Shown here: piece by piece, positions 10,810 through 23,614 of the stretch
How positions within the stretch are numbered: position 1 is the stretch's first letter
Layout of the letters: every line of letters starts with the position of its first letter
Assembly (NCBI GenBank): GCA_963573305.1
Contig: OY754329.1
Span: 81,898,576-81,962,575, forward strand
Reading direction: 5' to 3'
Origin: Pyrrhosoma nymphula
Taxonomy: Eukaryota > Arthropoda > Insecta > Odonata > Coenagrionidae
DNA: 64,000 nt
Translations under genes and position numbers: made by a program
Notes under the pieces: generated by a model
What the model was told of the DNA's origin: nothing
Seen by the model: the letters and a program-made list of their open reading frames with translations, nothing else
Database searches by the model: none

Positions 10810-11778
10810 ATGATGCCAGTAAACAGGAAAACTAGTTTCAGCGCCTTTTATGATGTAGAACAATTTTTTGGGACCTTGCTGTCCTTGAACAGGGCTTTGG
10901 GTTTAGCACCTCGAAAGAAAAATATTAATAATCGCGGGGCATGCAATAATGTATTTCGTAATTATTTTTATGGATTCCTTCTCAGCCTCAACATCCTTTA
11001 TGAGGTAGGTTTAATTTGCAATAAACATGGTTACCCCTCACCTTCCTCATTTACAAGAAACCTGCGACTTGCTTGGACCGAGTTAGTGACGGCAATGACT
11101 TCATCAGCCGTGTACAGAATGTCAAGGTCGCACGAAACAATCGAGTCTATTTTTCAGGATTTAAAATCATGTTGCTACATCCTCTACATAGCTGGATACA
11201 CAATAGACAGTTTTAAAACAAGAAATAAATCTAATATTCAACTGTTTTTCATAGTTTTGGTGTTGCCCATGATTGCCTTTGGCGTTTATGGTGTGTACAT
11301 AAGTTCTAATCGCCTTTTCCTCGCTGCTTTTAGCGCATCTGTTCTGTTTGTCTGGCCCATTGTTTGTGCTATCATGTGGTGTCTGATGTGCGTCATCATT
11401 TTGATGACTAACACTTTGCATACCACCTTGGTCCAATTTATTCGCGACGCCTGTACGTCATACCAACATCGAACTCCGATCTCCAGTCAGGAGTCGCATG
11501 AACTGGTAACTACGGTGAAACGATGGATGGAAATTCAGAAAAGAATTTTCTGGGTGTCGAAGAACGTGAATATTAGTTATGGTGTCACGGTAGTGGTGCT
11601 TGTCATTTTGAACTTCATCAACATAACTCTTTATCTCAACGACATCGTTCGTGATATTGTCTCCGTAGCAGAGTCACGTGACCCATTTTGGTTTTTATTG
11701 TTCAACCCTCTCTGGACGATTTGGAGCTTCATACCTTTTGCCAGCATCGTATGGGGATGTCATGGAGTTCATTCAATG
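10810..11778 (+). CDS. Gustatory receptor first exon B (alternative first exon)
   Basis: 323 codons of a gustatory receptor, the closest relative of exon A: shared NRALGLAPRKK, LAWTELVTAMTSSA, MSRS, and VTVVVLVILNFINI. Six membrane segments are visible and the seventh is absent. The start is ATGATG at 10810; the paralogues begin 15-20 residues before the FG..L motif, which fits. The donor is GTAAATATT at 11779 in phase 0, after GCHGVHSM, with Cys seven codons upstream. The frame stays open to 11823, but that tail lacks receptor features. The next GR 3' exons on this strand are at 37529, so I infer a spliced product of 417 residues sharing that module. Confidence 0.85.
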
Positions 11779-12449
11779 GTAAATATTTTTGTTTTGAGCA
11801 TTCATTATCTTTATAGCCTTTGAAATCTTATTGATACCGTTCAGTTATTACGAATTACAGCCCTCGCAAAACCTAGTGGTAGGGATGATCTTCCGTTTTC
11901 CAAGGTTTCATCCACGTCATTCCATCTTCTGGACTACATTTTGACGACTATCCTGCATGCTTCTTCAGGGCCAGTTGACCAGATCAACCCAACAACTATG
12001 TCTCATGGAAATCTACGTCACAGTAAACATAATAGTAGTTGGGCCGTGGTTGATCTTGGGAAGTTATGGGTATATTTTCTAAAAACCATATTTTGTAGTT
12101 ATTTGGATAATTGGTATTTTCACCTATTGTTTGTTTTATGCTTTGCCTGCCGGAAATCCACCTGATATTTTCAATCTATAGCAAATCGGACTTTCAGCGG
12201 TATATACCCTTTCTAATTTCATTCTTCGCTTTCTCCTCCGTCACTTCTTACTATCGTTCCGATAGAATCAGTGGCAGATGTTATAACGTTTTGAAACTGA
12301 CTCATTTGGGACGCAAATATGTATTTTTCATACTGAATCGCGGTGCATATAATTAAGTTAAAAACTAAGAAATGTGGAATATTCCCAAGTTTTTGAAAAT
12401 CCCATCCTTCGAAAGGCTAGAACCAATCGTGACGCAGTGTCGTGAGCAT
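11779..12449. other. Intron or intergenic, nothing recognised
   Basis: No GR 3' exon and no repeat recognised. Small open frames only. Confidence 0.35.
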
Positions 12450-13277
12450 CCGTCTGTCACTAGATTTTGCGTGAGCTATTTAGTCAGTCGGCCAAGGGGT
12501 TACAGCCAATGGTGAATGCATTAGAGGTGCAGTGCAAAAAGTATGGGATGAAGATCAATCACAAGAAAACGAAAGTAATGAGATTTTCTAGAAGTAAGAA
12601 GGCGGGGCTAAATATAAGGGTGGGAGGGCAGAAGATAGAGCAAGTCGAGCAGTTTACGTATCTGGGTAGTATTTTGAAGGCGAATGGGTTTAGTGGCAAG
12701 GACATCAGATGCAGAATTGCGCTAGCTAAAGAAGCATTTTAGAAGAGAAGGGAATTGATAAGGGGGGGTCTGAGAAGAGACGTAAAGAAGAGGCTGGTGA
12801 AAACTTTAATATAGATCGTGGAACTATATGGGTCGGAAACTTGGTCATTGCGAAGGGAGGATGTGCGGAGACTTGAGGCGTTTGAGATGTGGGTTTGGAG
12901 AAGGATGGAGAAGGTTAGCTGGATGGCGAGAAAGACGAACGAGGAGGTATTGGATATGGTCGGAGCGGAGAGGAAGCTTATGGCAGAGGTTCGGAGAAGG
13001 CAGAAGAGATGGATGGAGGAGGTTTTGAGAGGAGAGGGCATGTTGAAGAGAGTGATAGAGGGGAGAACACTGGGGAAGCGTGGGAGAGGAAGGAAGAGGA
13101 TAGGAATTCTGGACGAAATAAGAGGAGGTAGAAGATATGAAGAATTGAAGAGGGATCTAATAACGGGCCATCGTTAGGAGGGAAAGCGAGACAATGTCTA
13201 TTAGGTTGGGATACAGAATGGGGACTGTCCAAGAACCTACCAATCAGCTGGTAGAATACTTGAATGAATGAATGAAT
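12450..13277 (+). pseudogene. Non-LTR retrotransposon, 5'-truncated reverse transcriptase
   Basis: The end of a LINE reverse transcriptase and its C-terminal domain: KKYGMKINHKKTKVM (from about 12540), FTYLGSI, IRCRIALAKEAF, then after a stop YGSETWSLRREDVRRLEAF, MWVWRRMEKVSW, RKTNEEVL. TAG codons at about 12739 and 12811 and loss of the whole upstream RT and endonuclease show it is dead. It ends in a (GAAT)n tail near 13261-13277. The layout (TYLGS, LYGSETW, FEMWVWRRM) is common in arthropod LINEs with an AP-type endonuclease; I do not assign a clade. It lies in the proposed intron after exon B. Confidence 0.85.
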
Positions 13278-13646
13278 ACTACTGAAAAAATAACGAAAGA
13301 ATTTTTCACCACAAAATGTAATTTTCATACTTTGTTATGCTGTGTACTTTATAGAAAAAAGTTTCCTCTATTTGATGGCGTCAAGGCGTTGAAAGTTTTA
13401 ATAAAAAATACGTAGGGGTAATCTATTGACTCTTTTATTTCCATTCCAATATTTCCTCCATGTCTCGGCTAATATCGCTGGAATCAACTAAGTTGGAATT
13501 CTTCCCGTACGCTCACATGATGCTCATTTTTAATCAAGGATGGGATTGCACCTACATTCTGCTCTAAGAATTACGAGGAATATAAAAACCGTGACAACAG
13601 GTCTCATAAAAAGTCGGGTTCAAAAATGCTGCACGTCTATTTCCCT
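13278..13646. other. Intergenic, nothing recognised
   Basis: AT-rich sequence without supported features, up to the TTAA target of the piggyBac element. Confidence 0.35.
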
Positions 13647-15589
13647 TTAACACTAGAAGGCCTGAAGGGGTCATTTTGACCATTTTTTAAAGGTCATTTC
13701 AAATTTTCATACTTTTTTCGCTGATTCACGACCCACATTTTTTGAATTTTCATGATACGACTTGAAGCAGTATTCCTCAAAATTTTGGTCCTCTAGCTCA
13801 ATATTTGTGGAGGTCACATGGGATTTTACCATCGCTGCCTGAAGGGGTCATTTTGACCCCAGCCGTCTTATTTCATTAGTTAGTCACCAAATCGCTCGCT
13901 TTTGCTTTGAGCACGAATGTTTCGGTTGCCACATGGTGCGGAGGTGTGCAAGGGGAGTTGGGAGGAGCGAGGGGGAGCAGCACATGGTCGTGGTGCGGTA
14001 ACTAGCGGCACTCAGCCCTCCTTGGATGTCGGCAACCAGAAGGACGACGCACCTCTTTGTGGTGGAGCTGCTAGAGGTCGAGGAAGAGGTGCTGCACGTG
14101 CATTGGTGAGTTGCAGAGTTGGTAGCATCATTCATGCACCGGAAGGCTTAGAGTCAACTGTTAGTAAAACTGAGGAAGAATGTGTTGGGCTTAGAGCAGG
14201 GCACAACATAGTTCGCGAGACACCGTACAGTGGGCCAATATCCAAAAAAGCTGGCCAAACGTCGAAAAATGAAGTTCGCGCAAATCAACCAAAAACAATT
14301 GATTTATATTATTAACCATTTATTCTTCAAGATAGGGTACTATACAGAGCATTTAATAAGCCATGATAATATTTACTGCTGGTCAAAGTAGTGCATGTCA
14401 GGGTGATTTTGGCGACCGAAATTTTTCCGTGGAAAATAGCTTAATATATAGCTTTATTAAAGAGTTGTTAAAAAGAATGTTGGTTTTAAAATATTTTTAT
14501 CCACAAAATTGATCTTTATTTCATGAATAAAGATAAAGTTTGTTCCGTTTTACTTCTTTTTTTATATTTTTATATTTTTTCAAACAGTGTGCTGTTATTT
14601 CATTAAATTTTATGTTTAACGTTAATTATCGTTTTTATCGTCATCAGGCTACACGGAGTTATTTGTACTGTGTAATAAAGAAAAGCATATAGAACAATAT
14701 TCAGAAGTAAATTCTTGTGATCCTTAATTTTAGCAACAATTTTAATTTAAAACCACCACGGCCAGGCGGGCCGCAGTGGCGGCCGCTACTGGAGTCTAAG
14801 CGAAGAAAGTATACGATTTCCGTGCATGAAGACGACGGAATGCCAGTTCAAAGACATTGGTAATTTAAATAGATATTTTGTGAATAATTTTCATCTTGAT
14901 TTTGGCACATTCTACTTAAGTAGCTAAATTCAACGTAACTCTTGTCGCAAATTGCAATTTCTCGCTAAGTTGGCGACTGGCAATTCTACGATGAGGAGGT
15001 CGTTGGGACGTTTCTCAGCAGAGTTATGGAATAAAATATCTTTGAAAGTATTTTCCATGAATTGCGGATTTCCCTCAGCCATCGTGAGCAGGCTGTGGTC
15101 GAGGGGTTTAGGGGAAGGCTCGTGGTCATGCACGTGCAGTGGCAGGCTCCCGCGCCAGCTGGTTGAGGATTTGCGTCTCTCCGTGCTTGCTGGCCCCACA
15201 ATGCTGGTTTTACAACCTTGCCAGTAATGAATGTTTTCTACTCCCCATAACCCATTGGTAGCTAAATAAATATATGATTTTTATACCTTTTATGCCTCAT
15301 TTTGCCGACACTTGCCGCCACTAGTTCCGCCAAACGTAATCCTTAGTTAGTTTCCTTAGGGGTTTTCCGGTTGTTTTCGCGTACCAGATGCATCAGTTGT
15401 CCTAGAGAGAGTGTGAAGTCAACATCCACTGTAAGTGACTGTGCTGTGCAACACTGGGTTGATCTGTTCAACGTTAGAAGCGTCTCTAAGGAGGATATAG
15501 TTACCTACTTGTAGCTGGGAACCAAAGTCTCCTTACCCCCCTCCGTTTCGTCGTGCCTTCACTACGTGTACTTCGCATCCATCGAGGAA

Positions 15590-16939
15590 GATTTTGCTTT
15601 CCAATCAAACGAAAAGCAGTTTGAAGCACTAATGGTAAGCAAAATTTTCATTTTGTGAATGGATTTCGAGTTGGAGTCAGTAATTTTTTTTTGCAACCCA
15701 TGTAAAAATGATGATAGTAAGGCTGTCGAAGGAAGTGATTACCTGCTATTTTTTTATTTCGTTTTGTAGTGTTATATACTAAATTTGTTAGAAACCATGG
15801 ACAGAAGGAAAGTGACATAGTGCAACTTCACGAAATAATTGTAGAGAAAAAATATATTACGGCACGTGAGAAAAAAAAGTTGTGAAAGATTTTTTGTTTG
15901 AAAATTTTCAATTGAATGGAGATGCCGATGCGGAAGGTATTTTGATGAAGTGCCTACAAACATGCTTTTTTACTAGATATTTTGAAAAATGGGGGAAAAA
16001 TGAACTAGGCGCAGTGAAGGGAGAGCTACTTTAGAGTTAATAATAGTAAATGGCTAATATAAAATGGGCCTGATAATAGATGTACCAAAACCAGCATATG
16101 GCACCACAAACGATGGTAACACAGCTAGACGCTTCTTTTCGGGCCCTAAATTATCAGAAAATATTACCAGTAAGAGAAACTGACAACTATTTAAATTTTT
16201 AAAGATCAACGCTGCTGAAGTTTAGTGAGATTTTTAAGTTAATTTAATATTTTTCAGGGCTCCATGAACAACTAATTTCAAGGTTTTCAAATATTTTAAA
16301 GCAATTTCAAGCAGTCTAACACTTAATCACAGTGAGTTCGGAAACAGAGTCTAGAAACAGCGAAATTATACATGAAGCAATACCCTTGGTATTATTTTCC
16401 ACCAACGGTGCTCAAGCTTCTAATTCATGGTGCAGATATATCCAAGGAAGCAATTCTGCCCATCGGGAAGCTTTCAGAAGATTCCTTGGAAAGTGCCATG
16501 ATTTCAAGCTCAACTATGTGGAAATTGAATAATTTCACAAATGAAAAAGTAACTTGGTTTCCTTCCACAGATTTATTTACTGGTACATGTTTCGACACGA
16601 CACCTGAGCTTAGGTACCTAATGATGACACCACTGTGTTGAAACATGTCGTACCAGGAAAATAAATCTGTGGAAGGAAACCAAGTTACTTTTTCATTTGT
16701 CAATAAATAAGGATATTAGGAAATTCCGGCAACACAATACGCGGAAGATATCAAGAGAGGCAACAAATGAAGAATTATTTCGGAGGTTGCTGCTCACCCC
16801 TGATCCCTTTATATCTTCAATTTCATTTCAAAATAGTAAATCGAAGGAAGATTTAGATGCAGAAATGAAAAAACTAATTGACAATGGGAATGACGAATGT
16901 GAAGATGAGAGTGATGACGAATCATCAGGGGATGAGTGA
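15590..16939 (+). pseudogene. Broken transposase of the CAGTGGGC family
   Basis: Recognisable pieces: VPKPAYGTTNDGNTARRFF (about 16080-16137), a possible donor GTAAGA at 16170 and acceptor near 16258, then GLHEQLISRFSNILKQF (about 16259-16309), ETAKLYMKQYPWYYFPPTV (16354-16410), LIHGADISKEAILPIGKLS (to about 16473), and KDIRKFRQHNTRKISREA, NEELFRRLLLTPDP up to the stop at 16939. The last 60 residues match a reverse-strand frame at 31556-31368. I know this order from uncharacterised insect transposase-like proteins but cannot name the superfamily. An inserted palindrome splits the ORF after LSED and stops follow. Confidence 0.6.
16538..16700. repeat. Near-perfect palindrome inside the transposase
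   Basis: 16538-16593 (CACAAATGAAAAAGTAACTT and on) returns inverted at about 16650-16700 with few differences and a spacer near 55 bases. It separates ...LSED from NKDIRKFR... of the transposase. It may be a small fold-back element or a local inverted duplication. Confidence 0.75.
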
Positions 16940-19252
16940 ACACTATTTATCAATATTATTATTCAAAATATTAATTGAAGTTATTGATAATGATATTATT
17001 AACAAATATTTGTTTTATATAAAAATTTAAATAATAAATTATCATGGTCTCTACCTTAGATTTACGTTTATGTTGAATCCTGATCCCAGTAGTGCGACGA
17101 AATCATAGTAAAATGCAATTGACTGGAACGTAGTCAATATAAAACTAATTTTGCAATTAAAATTAATTAAATATATATATTTTTGTGAAAATGTAATCTA
17201 CGTAAACTATTCTTAAAATTATAGGCCTTTTAACTTTATGCAAGTTCATTTCCATCGGGAAACATATTTTAAATTCCTCCCATTCCGTTGCAGTAGTCAT
17301 AATTTGTTAAAATGTATTAGGCATTAAAATTCTGCTTGGACAATTATTTTTACGGATTTTATATCTCCTAGCATTATTAGTTACAGTATTTTGATAATAA
17401 TAATAGGAAATTTTGAATTTAAACTTGACCACTCAGCCATCAAAATTAAGCTTTGTTATTGCATATTTAATTTTTATGCAATTAATAGCGCTGAATCCGT
17501 AGGATATATTGAAAAAATAATGATAAAATCACTTTTATCAGCCCGAAATACCTTATAAATGCCCTTGATGTTGAACATGGAATGGAAGTTATTAGAGTTA
17601 TTAATTTTGGCCAGCTTTTTTTCAGTTTGGCCCACTGTGCGCCGGGGCCTTTCCCCTTTGCAAAAAGCAAAGTTGATCCGGACTGTTTCCACTTTGTGTG
17701 GAACTTGTTTGTCACCAAGACCTGGTGCAACTGCATCAAGGTTTACAGTGAAGCGCGTGATCGTGATGAGCTTCAAAATGAATCATGGTCTCTGTCCATT
17801 GAGTTGGAAGCAGTCATTGCTATTATGTACGCCCGGAGATCATACGATGCTCATCACCTGGATCTCCACATGCTCTGGTCCAGCTTTCTTTGGAAAGACT
17901 ATGAGTAGAGACCGATTCAAAGAAACCATGAGGTCCCAATTGGACCTCAGAGAAGAAAGACGGCAATACTTACTTCAGACTAAGACTACCCATGACTAAA
18001 TTTACTCTCGTGTCTGATACTTGGAATCCGTTTATTGAGAATTATAACTGCAACTACAGACCAGGCTTGGATCTAACTGTAGGCGTGCAATTACTTACTT
18101 CAAAATGTCATTTTCCATTGACTAAATGCATGCCCAACAAGCTGGTTGGTACTGTAAATCGTGTGAGACATTTGGTACCAGAAGACGTGAAAGGATCAAA
18201 AGCAGAACGGCACTTTACAGTCCTCCTGAAAAATAATGAAATTTCTCTCGCAGTTTATCAGGGCAAGGTGAACAATGATATCATTGTTCTTAGTTCAATG
18301 CATCCTAATATTTGTACCAGTGACACAGAGAAAAGTTGCCAGAAAGTATTCTGTAATACAATAGTACAAAAGCTGGGGTTGATTCAGTTGATCAGATGGC
18401 TTGATTTGTATTCAGTCCGGGCTGCAACCAGGCGCTGGCCAGTGGATGCATTTTACAACATATTGGACCTGGATGCCATCAATGCCATATAATTTATATA
18501 CCGGAATATACTGGGAAAAATTATTTCCTGGCAAAAATGTCTGAAGCTTCTTGCGGAAGAACTGTCTGAGGCAAACAGACAACTGAGAAGTAGACCTCCT
18601 CCACTTTCAGAAGATTTACCTGATGAACTAAAGCTTGCTAAACGCACACAATGCCAAGTGACTGAATTATCCAAAGGAGGTAATGAAACTGTCAATGTTT
18701 GTAAGTACTGTAAGAAGGCGGTATGCCGCACCTTCACTAGTCTATCTCTGGTCCTTTGCCAGTCAAGCAAGAAAACTGACAACTGATTTCCTGTGACAAA
18801 TAATGTTAGAAATAATAGTACTGACATTTACATAATAGTTCCAGACTCCTTTTTGCCTAATTGTCTTCCTCCTGTTCAATTTTGACTGCAGATATCTTTC
18901 CTTACTTACGTTTTTAGGTGTTCTTCTGAGTTTAAAATAAAAATTGTACAGAAAAAGACCGCTTTTTATTGATTATTTCTCATATTTTCCTCTAAAACTA
19001 GCAAAAACTGACAAAAAAAGCATCTAACAAAAGTAATAACATAATGCTGGTTGCCTACCTACTACTTTCACGGTAGCCAACAGTCATTATGAGGACAAGC
19101 TGAATCTATGCTAGTCACAAATACAACTTTCATACAAGAAACTCGTGGGATATTGCACTACCAGGTGATATTAAACACGCAAGACGGCAGGAGTCAAAAT
19201 GACCCCTTCAGGCAGCGATAGTAGTCCGGAATCTCAGGCCTTCTAGTGTTAA

Positions 19253-22120
19253 TCCAAAATGCTAAGTAATGCTTGGCGATCCGAGGCATAAAACCACAGT
19301 CTTTACTCTATTCTGAAGACTTCTACATTTGCATAATACCCAGCGATCCGCCGGAAGGGGCACGTGGCATGTGGTGTTAGGATAACAGCGATGGAGAAGG
19401 GAGAAAATAGGGAAAAGGAATTAAAAGAGGGGAGGGACAAAAGGGAAATCAGTGTTATCGGATTGTCTCAGTGTCGGTCAGTATTTAAGGTAAATTTGGT
19501 GCATTGAAGAAAATTGTGTCCATCTGTTCGAAAAAGTAGTTATCTTAATTTGTCGTTACTAGCACCTTCGGAATTGTAATGCGGGTTCAAAGTAATATCC
19601 TCCCCCTCAATACAAAAATAGTGTAATTTGAATTATTCAGTTCATGATAGTCCAGATAGCAGACTTCAAACCTCTAGATGATGGTGACATTGTCCTTCCA
19701 TAAAGTGACAAAAGGAAACTAGTCTAAAGAACAATTATATTTCACCTATACATAATCCTTTTACAAATAAGAATGAGAAAGAAGGGGAATAGCACTATCT
19801 ATGCCTTGGAATTACCTGGAAGTTGGAAAATATTTTTGTTTAAAAATTTTAGGAATTAAATTAAACCAATAACCTTTATTTGGACAGCGTTTTTGCGGAT
19901 TGATAGTGGTTATATTAATATACTCCCATCTTCTCCCTCTCTTGTTTGAAGATCTTACATCCCTCACCTACCACACCCCGAATAACTTCTCCCCTCGCCC
20001 GTTTGTCCCCTTGTTATCCACTTACATCAAGTAATAATAAACCTTCATTTGTTATATTCTATACCTGATGATGACACAAAGTGTTGAAATCTAGGTTGTA
20101 ATAAATAATAAATAAGTGGAATCGGCATAATTGGCGCTAAAATCCCTCTTGGATGAATTTTTTCCACATCATTACGTCTGATACAATTAATTTCGCTAGT
20201 CATGTAAAAGGAGAATCCTGACCAATGCAAAATAGGACAGTTTCAAAGGGCATTCACTTCATTATTCCCATGTTTATTAGGTCACGTTTGCTAAAGTAAT
20301 GGGAAGAAAATAACCGTGTTTTGGCTTCTCCACTTCCCCTTTCATCTTTTCGCCGTTACATATTGACAAGAGGAAAACTGATAAGTTCTTTCCTTAGTAC
20401 TGTCCTAAAATTCGGTGTAATTTTTACTTATTCTTCTCTCTATCACCATATTCAAGTTGATCGATACATGCTAAAGTTAGCCGGAAAATGGATTTTTGCT
20501 GGGGTTAGGGTAAGGAAAAGGTTGTCATTGGCACAATCAATATATGTCGTTTTTTATCTTCATTTCATATTAATGCAATAAAGCTGTTTTTTATAACTTC
20601 ACGCCTGAAAGTTTTTAAGCCAGCAATACTGTTGTGCGTGCACAATTGGTGGTTCCACTTGGTTGACCCCTAATGTCGTTCAACGTCAACACGGAATTTC
20701 AATAGAAGACGTATTTCATCGCTATGGATTCCCTTATTTTTGAACCCTTGGAAATGACAGTATTAATAAATATTCTCTTTCTCCTCAGAATATCTCACCT
20801 CTTGCTTAATTAAAATTTATTTTCAAGCTTTCCAAATTGTATACAGAGTTTTCCATGCATGTGCATATTTAGTAGCGGTGGATCCGGTGGATAAAAAAGA
20901 TAATCTGTATGATTTTATGGCAAAGTCAATATGAGCATAAATATTTTACGAGAAGGAATATCTACTTCATAAATAGGAAGGAAAATGAAGTCACAGACCC
21001 ATAGTTTAAACTTTTTGAGCGCCTGTGAAGACTGCGATCCATAATCTCTGCCATTCCTTGTCCGCGATACCATTTTACCTTTCGCTGAATTGATTTAAAC
21101 ACGTTATCGTAGGTAAGACCCCAGTCAATGTGCGATGATACATGGGAATATTTATTGCGCGTTTTACTAATGCTAGCTTTAGTTGCGTTATCTAACGTTC
21201 TTACTCAAAGTTCGCCTGCTTGTTGAATTTCCTTGGATTTTCAGACGTGAGGAGTCGGTTTTCTCGCATCATGAAAAATTATCTTCAATATTCCAGCTTT
21301 GTTGTTTCACAGGAACTCTCGTGTTTCATTGGCCTGTTTCTTTCGTCAACAAAAGTACTTTTTTAGGTGCCACTTGTACGCACATGCTAAGCTCTCTGTT
21401 GATTCATTACCTTACATATCTTCGTTTCCATTCATCGACATCATACAGGCCCGCTTTCAAAGTTCGATCCAGACAAAGAAAATAGCACTCGTGTGATGTT
21501 TGCCACATTCAACATTACGACGTGGATCGTCTCACTTCTTACGCAGAGGAATTGAAAAACGAATAGAAATAGTTATATCCAATTCCTTTTTTATCACTAT
21601 GTAATGAATGCAGAAGCACGAAGTGGTAAAGCAAATTTAATGTCTTCTTAACATTGTGGATGGCACAGTGCGAACCAATATGGAGCTATATATTATCTTA
21701 CTCTGGTCTGTCGTTACATGAATTTAAATTCATTCGGAATCTATATTTAATTATTACTTGACACTAACGTATTAGCTAACAAGATATCTAAGCGTAAAAC
21801 ATTGCATATGTTTTAGGATAGAGGAACGGAGATCCATCGGTAAAGTACTCCTAACCCTCATTTAGCTCCACAATGGGACATTGACCTCCCCAGTAGGTTA
21901 GATCTTATTCCATTAATGGAACTATTCAACTAATCTTTGCCTACCCACAGATATTTTAAATATCAATAATACTGCTAGTCAGAAGTTCTGCTATTGTTGT
22001 TCATGATTGCTATTTTTTATAGCCACCCATTTTGTATTGTGCATTCAATCCTTAGATTGGTTGACTGCAGCCCTTCATCCTTTCCCATCTAATGCTAGTC
22101 GATAACCTATTTTTGCAAAT
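19253..22120. other. Intergenic or intron, little recognised
   Basis: No GR 3' exons and no gene recognised. At 20065-20089 there is CTGATGA, a short TGACAC/GTGTT stem, then GAAA, a hammerhead-like core also seen in common arthropod repeat tails; TAATAAATAATAAATAA follows. The open frames 20321-20581 and 21183-21485 have no recognisable content. Confidence 0.35.
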
Positions 22121-23083
22121 ATGTCTGTTGACCTGAGCGACAGTGACTTTCTCATTGTAGAGCAATGTTTTGGAGGAGTACTGTTCGTAAACAGGGCTCT
22201 AGGAATAGTACCAAAAAGAACTGAAAAATATTTCCACAACGGGTCATATTATTCCCATCGTAATTATGTTTACATTCTCTTATTTGGTTTTTCCGCGTTG
22301 ACGGAGATCTTGCGACTTCAAAATAAATATAATACTGCCTCTGAATCTTCTTTAAACGGATTTATAATAAACTCTTGGACAGGATTTGAACTTACACTAC
22401 TTTCACCTGTAGTTTATCAAGTTTCAAGATCGCAAGGAAAGCTTAAATTTATATTTGAGGCTTTAGCAAAGTGTTTTGTTTTACTTGAAAGAACAGGCTG
22501 TAATATTAGCAGTTCTAGGATCAAAAATTTGGCTAATATACAGCTCCTTTTAATAGTTACTGCTTTGCTGGAGTGTATCCTACATTTTAGAATGGAATAT
22601 CGAAATTCGACGAACAGTATTATTGACTTAATATCCATGATTTCCCTCTCTGTATGGACTATAATTTGTGTTTGTATGTGGCATTTGATGGGAACATTTA
22701 TTATTGTGATTAATGCACTACTTACCGTCTTCAATGAATTTATTCGAGACGCCAGTTTTTTAAGGCAGCGTCGACTATTGGATGCACTGTCTGTCTCTAT
22801 GGACAAGGCGCCCGAGCTTGTGAAGGAATTGAAAGAAATCTATGAAATTATATTTCGTGTGTCAAATAACGTTATTAGTTTTTATGGAATAACAGTGACA
22901 GTGCTTGGAGCATTGAACTTCACGAATATCACATTTGCTCTCTACTTCACCATCATTCAAGCTACGGCCAACATGAAGAGCATAACCGATTTCGAGTCTC
23001 AGATGATTACTGCTCTGTGGACGACTGAATTTTTGTTACCGCTCCTCGTCATCGTAGGGAGTTGCAGTGGATCTCATGACTTG
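22121..23083 (+). CDS. Gustatory receptor first exon C (alternative first exon)
   Basis: 321 codons of a gustatory receptor. FGGVLFVNRALGIVPK at the N-terminus and ISFYGITVTVLGALNFTNI before the fifth/sixth segments align with A and B. Six hydrophobic segments are visible. The start is the ATG at 22121, 15 residues before the FG motif. It ends at TTG (23081-23083) with donor GTAAATATT, identical to exon B, in phase 0; the Cys of GSCSGSHDL is seven codons before the junction. The open frame beyond the donor is not receptor-like. No 3' exon set follows before 37529. Joined to the constant exons it would give 415 residues. Confidence 0.85.
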
Positions 23084-23614
23084 GTAAATATTTTTTTTCT
23101 TCAAAGTGTAACATCTTGTCATTTACGGTGCGAGTATTTTCCCTTAAATTTGCGTGTTTAGCACTTGTACAGTTATGAGGACCTGTAATGGGAAGTATGC
23201 ACATGATTAGCATCAAAATACTAAAAGATTCTAGCTCTGTGTGGTGGGCGAGACATTTCTAAGCATGTGACGGAGTGCAATGGAATCCGGGTGGTTTGTA
23301 TGAGAGTTGATACTTATGACATATTAGCCCAAGGTCATCCCAATGACCTAAGAGAACGTTTACGCCATGCTACTACTTATGCAAGGTAGATCCTTGAGCA
23401 TCGTTTGGATCTAACGCTGTGACGTAGTTTGGATTACATCAAGCGCTAGATAAGTACGGAGTGCATTGTGTATTTGATACTCGTGTGGAATTTGGTGGAA
23501 ACATCAATGTGAGGAAACATGAGGGAGAAGAATTTTTTTAGATATCCCATTGATGCATCTACCCGAGCGAAGTGGATTCAGGTTTTTCGGAGACAATACA
23601 GCTTTAATGCTGAA
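23084..23614. other. Intron or intergenic, nothing recognised
   Basis: No GR 3' exon and no known repeat identified. Confidence 0.35.

Larger units (their letters stand above)
14228..17637 (+). mobile_element. DNA transposon (CAGTGGGC family) nested in piggyBac
   Basis: Termini CAGTGGGCCAATATCC (14228) and the inverted CAGTTTGGCCCACTG (ending 17637) both run on into AAAAAAGCTGGCCAAA. The same ends occur at 30455 and at 40180/41253, so they mark one family. Taking the element out joins the piggyBac frame as ACACCGTA + TGCGCCGGG without a shift, so the breakpoints are well fixed and there is little or no target duplication. The inside codes for a degraded transposase on the + strand. Confidence 0.8.
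13917..18492 (+). pseudogene. piggyBac-like transposase, split and broken
   Basis: The N-terminal part is read at 13917-14227, rich in Gly/Arg. The reading resumes past the nested element at 17638 with APGPFPFAKSK, then WSLSIELEAVIAIMYARRS, SSFLWKDY, MSRDRFKETMR, and from 17992 FTLVSDTWNPFI, FPLTKCMPNK, IVLSSMHPN, and the hallmark end SVRAATRRWPVDAFYNILD. The spacing and the final TRRWP...YNILD...NA segment are piggyBac features; a Cys-rich C-terminal stretch follows from about 18640 (KYCKKAV). A frame change near 17900 and the insertion make it inactive. Confidence 0.8.
13651..19248 (+). mobile_element. piggyBac-like transposon, TTAA flanked, with nested insertion
   Basis: TTAA at 13647-13650 and 19249-19252 flank termini CACTAGAAGGCCTGA (13651) and its complement (ending 19248). 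A subterminal repeat, ATCGCTGCCTGAAGGGGTCA and on, lies at 13831-13860 and inverted at 19191-19220. TTAA targets and CAC-type ends with subterminal repeats are typical of piggyBac. The transposase gene is interrupted by another transposon at 14228-17637. Without that, the element would be about 2.2 kb. Confidence 0.9.

Noticed and set aside
21183..21485. 100-codon open frame as a GR fragment
   Set aside because: Some hydrophobic residues, but it cannot be aligned with any exon in the window.
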